This document shows, one piece after another, positions 56,942-64,000 of a stretch of 64,000 nt of DNA. Below the pieces are notes generated by a model that saw nothing but the letters and a program-made list of their open reading frames with translations, did no database searches and was not told the origin of the DNA. Source of the DNA: Silene latifolia (lineage: Eukaryota; Streptophyta; Magnoliopsida; Caryophyllales; Caryophyllaceae); the NCBI RefSeq assembly GCF_048544455.1, contig NC_133532.1:15998948-16062947 (forward strand), read 5' to 3'. How positions within the stretch are numbered: position 1 is the stretch's first letter; each line of letters begins with the position of its first letter. The position numbers were made by a program, and so were the translations under genes.

Positions 56942-57411
56942 GACGATCCTGAAACCTGTAACCAATGAACCTAATGAACATAGGGAGTCAACTAAAATGA
57001 ACCCGGGGTAAAAGTTGTAGGAGCTAATGCAAAGGCTTGGGAGACGTTCTAAAGTCGCGAACTTGCCCTACAATTTTGAACCGGTCACATGGGGTGTATA
57101 TCAAGGTCGTATGTGTTGTTTAGTTAGCTTGTGTAAGAATGTGATGAAGTGTGTGTAATTGTTGGATGTTTGAAGTAGAAAGTTGAGAATGTGAAAGAAA
57201 GGTTAATGATATATGTAGACTTGTTGTTGGAGTGATAACATGTTGGATGTTTATAAGGTGGCAGTTAATAACATGATATAATGATCTCGTAGATCGTACG
57301 AAAGGATGCGTAGCATTATATGCTTAGTTATGATATAATATGTGGTTTTATAAAGTTGTTAGCATGTTAGCATATGATATAGCATGCGGGTAGCGTTTAT
57401 GAGTTAGCATG

Positions 57412-57676
57412 ACTCGATCGAGTGGGACTGACTCGATCGGGTGGGTTTTTGACGATTTTGAGTCCAGAATCGTGTTTTTGGGCACTCGATCGAGTACCTC
57501 GGGCACTCGATCGAGTAGGGGGTCACTCGATCGAGTAGCCTAGCTACTCGGTCGAGTAGGTCAGAGATCAGAAGGTCTGTTTAGGTCTGATGTTGGGGCA
57601 CTCGATCGAGTATGTTGGGCACTCGATCGAGTAGCCCGTTACTCGATCGACTATGTTTGGGAACTCGATCGAGTAG
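57412..57676 (+). repeat. Second ACTCGATCGAGT array in the chromovirus leader
   Basis: Seven perfect and three one-mismatch copies of the 12 bp palindrome occur between the primer site and the gag start at 57753. Flanking bases vary, so it is a degenerate array rather than a recent tandem duplication. Confidence 0.9.
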
Positions 57677-57752
57677 GGGTCTGGGCAGCGTGTTTTCTTG
57701 TTTTGAGGTTTTGTATGTTTATATCCACCCCTTTTTCTATGATAGTTTCAAG

Positions 57753-58850
57753 ATGCCGCCCAAGAAGACTGCTTTGTATGCGAGAGCTGAGCTTATGAAC
57801 ATAGATGACATCGTTAAGATGTTGGAGCATCAGGATGCTCTCACTGAGGCTTTAAAGACTGTGGGGAAAGATAAGGATAAGGATAAGGAGAAGGAGGTTG
57901 ATCATTCTAAAATCAGCCTCTATATAGCGAGGTTTAACCCGAAAGAGTATAAGGGAGTTGAGGAGCCTAACCTTCTCGATAGTTGGCTTAGAGAGATGGA
58001 GAACATACTAGATTTGGTTCCTTGTCCGATGAGATGAGAGTGGAGCAGTGCGTTCTATCGAGGGAGGCGGTGGTAAGTGGTGGGATACGGTGAAAGTGAG
58101 TGCTAAGGAGATATATACAAACCAAGGTTTATCTGCTATACCTTGGGAGGAGTTTCGTAGGAAATTTGTGAGAAAGGAGTTTGTCGGAGCATGTGAGGAG
58201 TAAGTTGAGAGAAGAGTTTGACGGTTTTAAGATGACCATTTGAGATGTCCGTGTCCGAGTACTACAGGTAGTTCAATGATAAGTCTAGGTATGCTGAGGA
58301 TATGGGTTTGAGTGAGGAGAACCTGGCGTTGAGGTTTGAGAGAGGGTTGACCCCTAAGATTATGGATAAGTTACCCGTGGGAGTCCTTACTGATGTTAAG
58401 GAAGCCTATGAGAGGGCTGGGAGAGCTGAGAGGTTGGTGGAGATAGCTCAGGAGAGGTCAGGTGGTGAGAAGAGGAAGTCTGAGAGTGAGGGTGGTGGCC
58501 AATCTAATCACAAGAAAGGCAACCACAATCAGTCTAAGGGGTTTTCTTCTGGGTCAGGGTTCAGTGCTGGGGCTTCCTTTGGGCGCGGCCGGGGAAGTGT
58601 TAGTGGTAGTTGGGGTGTGACCTGCTATAGTTGTGGTGGTGTAGGCCACAAGAGACATGAGTGCACAAGTGCACCGGGATCTTTCCAGAGACTGCTTGTG
58701 AGCTACGCGAGCAACACACCGCTGAATCATGGCCAAACCGAGGAAGTCAGAGTTACCAGAGTGGAGGCAACCGCAACGGCGGTAATTCTTATCAGAAACC
58801 ACCAACGAACAACAACAACAATCAAGGGTCGGGTGCTAAGCCGACCACAT
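57753..58850 (+). pseudogene. gag of the chromovirus, frameshifted
   Basis: Start at ATG 57753 (MPPKKTALYARAELMNIDDI), preferred over the upstream in-frame ATG at 57612 because that stretch only translates palindrome repeats. The gag core follows (LYIARFNPKEYKGVEEPNLL, GGKWWDTVKVSAKEIYTNQG, SEENLALRFERGLTPKIMDK) and a CCHC knuckle ([14 protein letters not shown], 58623-58664). One- or two-base losses near 58030, 58070, 58185 and 58240 and a shift near 58665 break it. Several lie in runs of C and G. Confidence 0.85.
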
Positions 58851-58904
58851 CAGCCAGTACTGTCCAGGGAGGTGGACATAAGACCAGTGGAAAGTTATTC
58901 ATGA

Positions 58905-60209
58905 TGGAGAAGAAAGCAGCTGAGGAAGATGCGCACGTTATCATCGGTACTTTTCTTGTTAATGGTATTCATACCTTTGTTTTGTTTGATTCGGGGGCTT
59001 CTCAGTCGTTTGTATCTTCGAGTCATGTTAAACAGTTGGTTCTGAGGGTATATGAGTCTGTTAGTGAGCAAGTTTTTATACCTTCGGGTGAGTCTGTATC
59101 ATGTGGGAGGTTGTTTAGAGATGTATCTATGATAGTTGGGCAAGTTGATCTACCTGTAGACTTGCTAGAGTTTCCTTTTGACGGTTTTGAGATGATAGTC
59201 GGGATGGATTGGTTAGGAAGGTATAAAGCTAAGATAGACTGTCATCAAAAGAAAGTGTCTTTAAGAGGTCCTAAAGGTGTTAGTGTGTCTTATCGTGGGT
59301 TTCTAGTCAAACCCAAAGTTAAGTTGATTGCAGCTGTCACCTTGAAGTCTTATCTGAGGAAGGGATGTCCTTTGATCTTGTGCCATGTGAGAGATGACCG
59401 GATAGAGAGTCCGACAGTTGATGAGATACCAGTGGTGGGAGAGTTTGCCGATGTTTTTCCTGACGAGATTCCGGGGTTGCCACCAAAGAGGGAGATAGAT
59501 TTCACCGTTGAGTTGAAACCAGGGACGGGGCCAATCTCTAAGGCACCGTACCGCATGGGTCCTAAGGAGATGGAGGAGCTTAGGAAGCCGTTGGATGATC
59601 TGATAGAGAAGGGATACATTAGACCTAGTGTATCACCGTGGGGAGCACCAGTTCTTTTTGTGAAGAAGAAAGATGGGAGTCTGAGGTTGTGCATAGATTA
59701 CAGGGAGCTGAACCGAGTGACGGTGAAGAACAAGTATCCTTTGCCAAGGATAGATGACCTGTTTGATCAGTTGAGTGGTGCGTCAGTCTTTTCTAAGATT
59801 GATTTGAGGTCGGGGTACCATCAGGTGAAGATTAGAGAGGTGGACATACCAAAGACAGCTTTTACGTCGAGGTATGGCCATTATGAGTATGTGGTGATGC
59901 CGTTTGGGTTGTCTAATGCACCGGCAGTGTTTATGGATTTGATGAATAGGATCTTTAGACCGTTTTTGGATAAGTTTGTAGTGGTGTTTATCGACGATAT
60001 CTTAGTCTACTCCAAGACTAAGGAGGAGCATGAGGAGCATCTGAGGATTGTGTTGCAAACTTTGAGGGACCATGAGTTGTATGCTAAGCTATCCAAGTGT
60101 GAGTTCTGGTTAGAGAAAGTTGCTTTTCTAGGGCATGTTATCTCTAAAGATGGGGTAGCTGTGGATCCGGCAAAGATAGAAGCAGTGACAAAGTGGGAAG
60201 CACCAAAGA

Positions 60210-60220
<11 letters not shown>
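58905..60220 (+). pseudogene. chromovirus protease and reverse transcriptase
   Basis: One long open frame (58661-60220). The protease has [18 protein letters not shown] with the active-site Asp codon at 58988 and [15 protein letters not shown] further on. The reverse transcriptase has VDLKPGT-like and [68 protein letters not shown] and the catalytic FIDD box (59987-59998), all intact. The frame ends at 60220 through a shift just after KWEAPKNV. Confidence 0.93.
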
Positions 60221-62338
<2,118 letters not shown>

Positions 62339-62547
62339 CCTTGTTTCTTATAGGGGGGTAGGAGATGATCGCAAAGAGTTTTAAACCGTTTTTATACCCT
62401 TTTTGTATGTTGTGTCGGTATGTTTGTAGGGATGCGTTGGGTTAGTACCATGTTTTATGTTGGGTTTTGTTTTGTTAGTGAGTCGGAAGCATTGGGGGAG
62501 TACCTTTGTTTAGTAGTGGTTTGAACTTCGGGGACGAAGTTCTTTTT

Positions 62548-62560
62548 AAGGAGGGAAGAC
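62548..62560 (+). other. Polypurine tract of the chromovirus
   Basis: AAGGAGGGAAGAC immediately before the 3' LTR, the plus-strand primer site. Confidence 0.85.
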
Positions 62561-63886
62561 TGTAATACTCCGTATTTATAAGTCTTGGGGTACTCTATCG
62601 AGTAGGCCTTACTCTGTCGAGTAAGGGTGGTTGTGTTTTAGAAAAGTTTCTGACCTGTTGGGTACTCGATCGAGTAACTAGGGTACTCGATCGAGTAAGG
62701 GGGTACTCGATCGAGTACCTCGGGTACTCGATCGAGTGTCCGGTTTTACGGGGAGTTTTCTCGGTTTTGTTAATTATGCGATTAAGGTATATAAGCTTTG
62801 TCGTCATTATTCTAAATCACTTTTGCAAAACCTAAATTACTGTTTAAGAGAGAAAGCAAGCAAGTTCTTCATCCTAAACGCATTATTAGCAATCCCCGGA
62901 GTTTGGAAGGTCAGTTCTTAGCGTTGGTTATACCGTTGAGTTCCTTGCGTCAAGGGTAAGATCTGTGTACCATTTTTATTGTCTTTCCTTTGATTTGGTT
63001 AAACCCTAATATAGGGATTTGGGGGTTTTTGAGTAGTATGTAATTGGGTAGCATTTATGTGTTGTATGATAGGAGGAGGTTTCATAGAGGAGGCTTTTGA
63101 TACGAGTAGTAGAGACCGTCGACGGTGTGCTTTCCGGTAGGATTTCTACTCGTATTAGTCCCATAATGGGATATTGGTTGATGTGTTGTGATTGGTTGTT
63201 TGATATAGTAATTGTATTGTGTTTGTGGTTGTGATCGTTGTCTATGGTTCGCGAGGCGTGTCCTCGGCTGAGTGGGGTCACTTGCGGGAGTGGCTTCACG
63301 CCCTAGTTTCGCCTTCTGTGGAACCCGCCACAGAAGGGATATGCACATTAATGGACAGGGTTATCGCTCACTATGTGGAGCGGGGATTTGGTGGGTACGG
63401 CTGCGGTCCCCCGCGCGGTGGTAGTCCAGTGGACGATCGGTGATTGAGATGATTGGATTTGGCGTGATTGTGTGTATGAGTTAAGTCGTCATGTTTATCT
63501 TATTGTTAATATATATTGAATTGTGTGATTAGTCTTGACCCGGTGTTGTTTTGTAAACTGCGGTGATCCATTCGGGGATGGTGAGCGAGATATTGAGCGA
63601 GTATGAGATTAGTCTTTGGGATAGGCTGGGATGGCCACGACATGATGATAGGAGTCTTCATTTGTAGCTTATTAGTTTATTTACATTTCAGCTAGAACAG
63701 TTAGTTTGAAAACATGTATTACACATTTGGTTTGGTTTTGAGAATTGTAACTCTTCGCTAAGTATTTATATTTAAACGTTGTTTTTTCATTGTTTATTTG
63801 ATTATCATTGCCTCGGGTAACCGAGATGGTAATGTCTTCATACCTGAGTGGTCCTGGTAAGGCACTTGGAGTATGGGGGTGTTACA
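62561..63886 (+). repeat. 3' LTR of the chromovirus
   Basis: TGTAATACTCCG...GGGGGTGTTACA, 1,326 bp. It differs from the 5' LTR by one palindrome unit and a set of small changes concentrated at 63095-63620, several of which are CG here and CAG or CTG in the 5' LTR. Confidence 0.95.
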
Positions 63887-63891
63887 TAAAG

Positions 63892-64000
63892 ACTGTGGAA
63901 TCGTTCTACAGTTAACTCCACCTGGAACACCTCAATTAAATGGTGTGTCCGAACGGAGAAATCGAACCTTACTTGATATGGTTCGATCCATGATGAGTCA
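63892..64000 (+). pseudogene. copia integrase, continuation after the chromovirus
   Basis: Reads DCGIVLQLTPPGTPQLNGVS then ERRNRTLLDMVRSMMS to the window edge. It contains the catalytic Glu of the integrase triad (SERRNRTL) and continues the copia frame interrupted at 55571. Confidence 0.9.

Overview
This is a stretch of plant nuclear genome: genes with long introns, GT-AG splicing and UTRs, buried in nested transposons. Several traits point to Caryophyllales, most likely Caryophyllaceae (Silene or a relative). The motif TACTCCGTA recurs, and a Retand-like Ty3/gypsy element carries a tandem repeat and an antisense gene, an arrangement described from Silene. The genus is an inference; no database search was possible.

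Only two ordinary host genes are supported. One is a DUF946/Vps62-like gene with two coding exons (6137-9540, 565 aa). The other is a small mitochondrial COA1-like gene with four coding exons (24381-28796, 189 aa). Both reading frames are intact across the inferred splice sites.

Nearly everything else is mobile DNA. About 0.4-3.6 kb is a decayed PIF/Harbinger element whose transposase is split by a solo LTR. 3.9-5.8 kb is a non-autonomous MULE with a GC-rich insertion. 11.85-23.0 kb is a complete Retand-like (Tat clade) gypsy element with gag-pol on the plus strand and a separate antisense gene on the minus strand. 23.3-24.2 kb is a hAT-type element. 29.1-30.8 kb holds a foldback element, a 5'-truncated LINE and another hAT element. 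31.2-37.4 kb is a minus-strand Ty1/copia element carrying a nested TRIM and a nested solo LTR. 37.5-45.2 kb is an autonomous-type MULE with a mudrA-like transposase, a 2.85 kb solo LTR and a convergent GRF zinc-finger/membrane gene. From 49.6 kb to the window edge there is a second copia element. Its leader holds a MULE-derived insertion, and its integrase is split by a complete Tekay-type chromovirus (55571-63886).

Most boundaries rest on target-site duplications read directly: AATAT, CATGT, TAAAG, TCCTT and AAAGT (5 bp, LTR elements); CGTACAAC and CTTGGCAC (8 bp, hAT); TTTTATTTA and TACTAAAAA (9 bp, MULE); and a 16 bp duplication (LINE). The most notable items are a duplicated archaeal-type RNase H segment inside the Retand-like pol, the self-contained antisense transcription unit of that element, the GRF-zinc-finger cargo gene of the MULE, dense ACTCGATCGAGT palindrome arrays in the chromovirus LTR and leader, and a systematic CG versus CAG difference between the two LTRs of that chromovirus.
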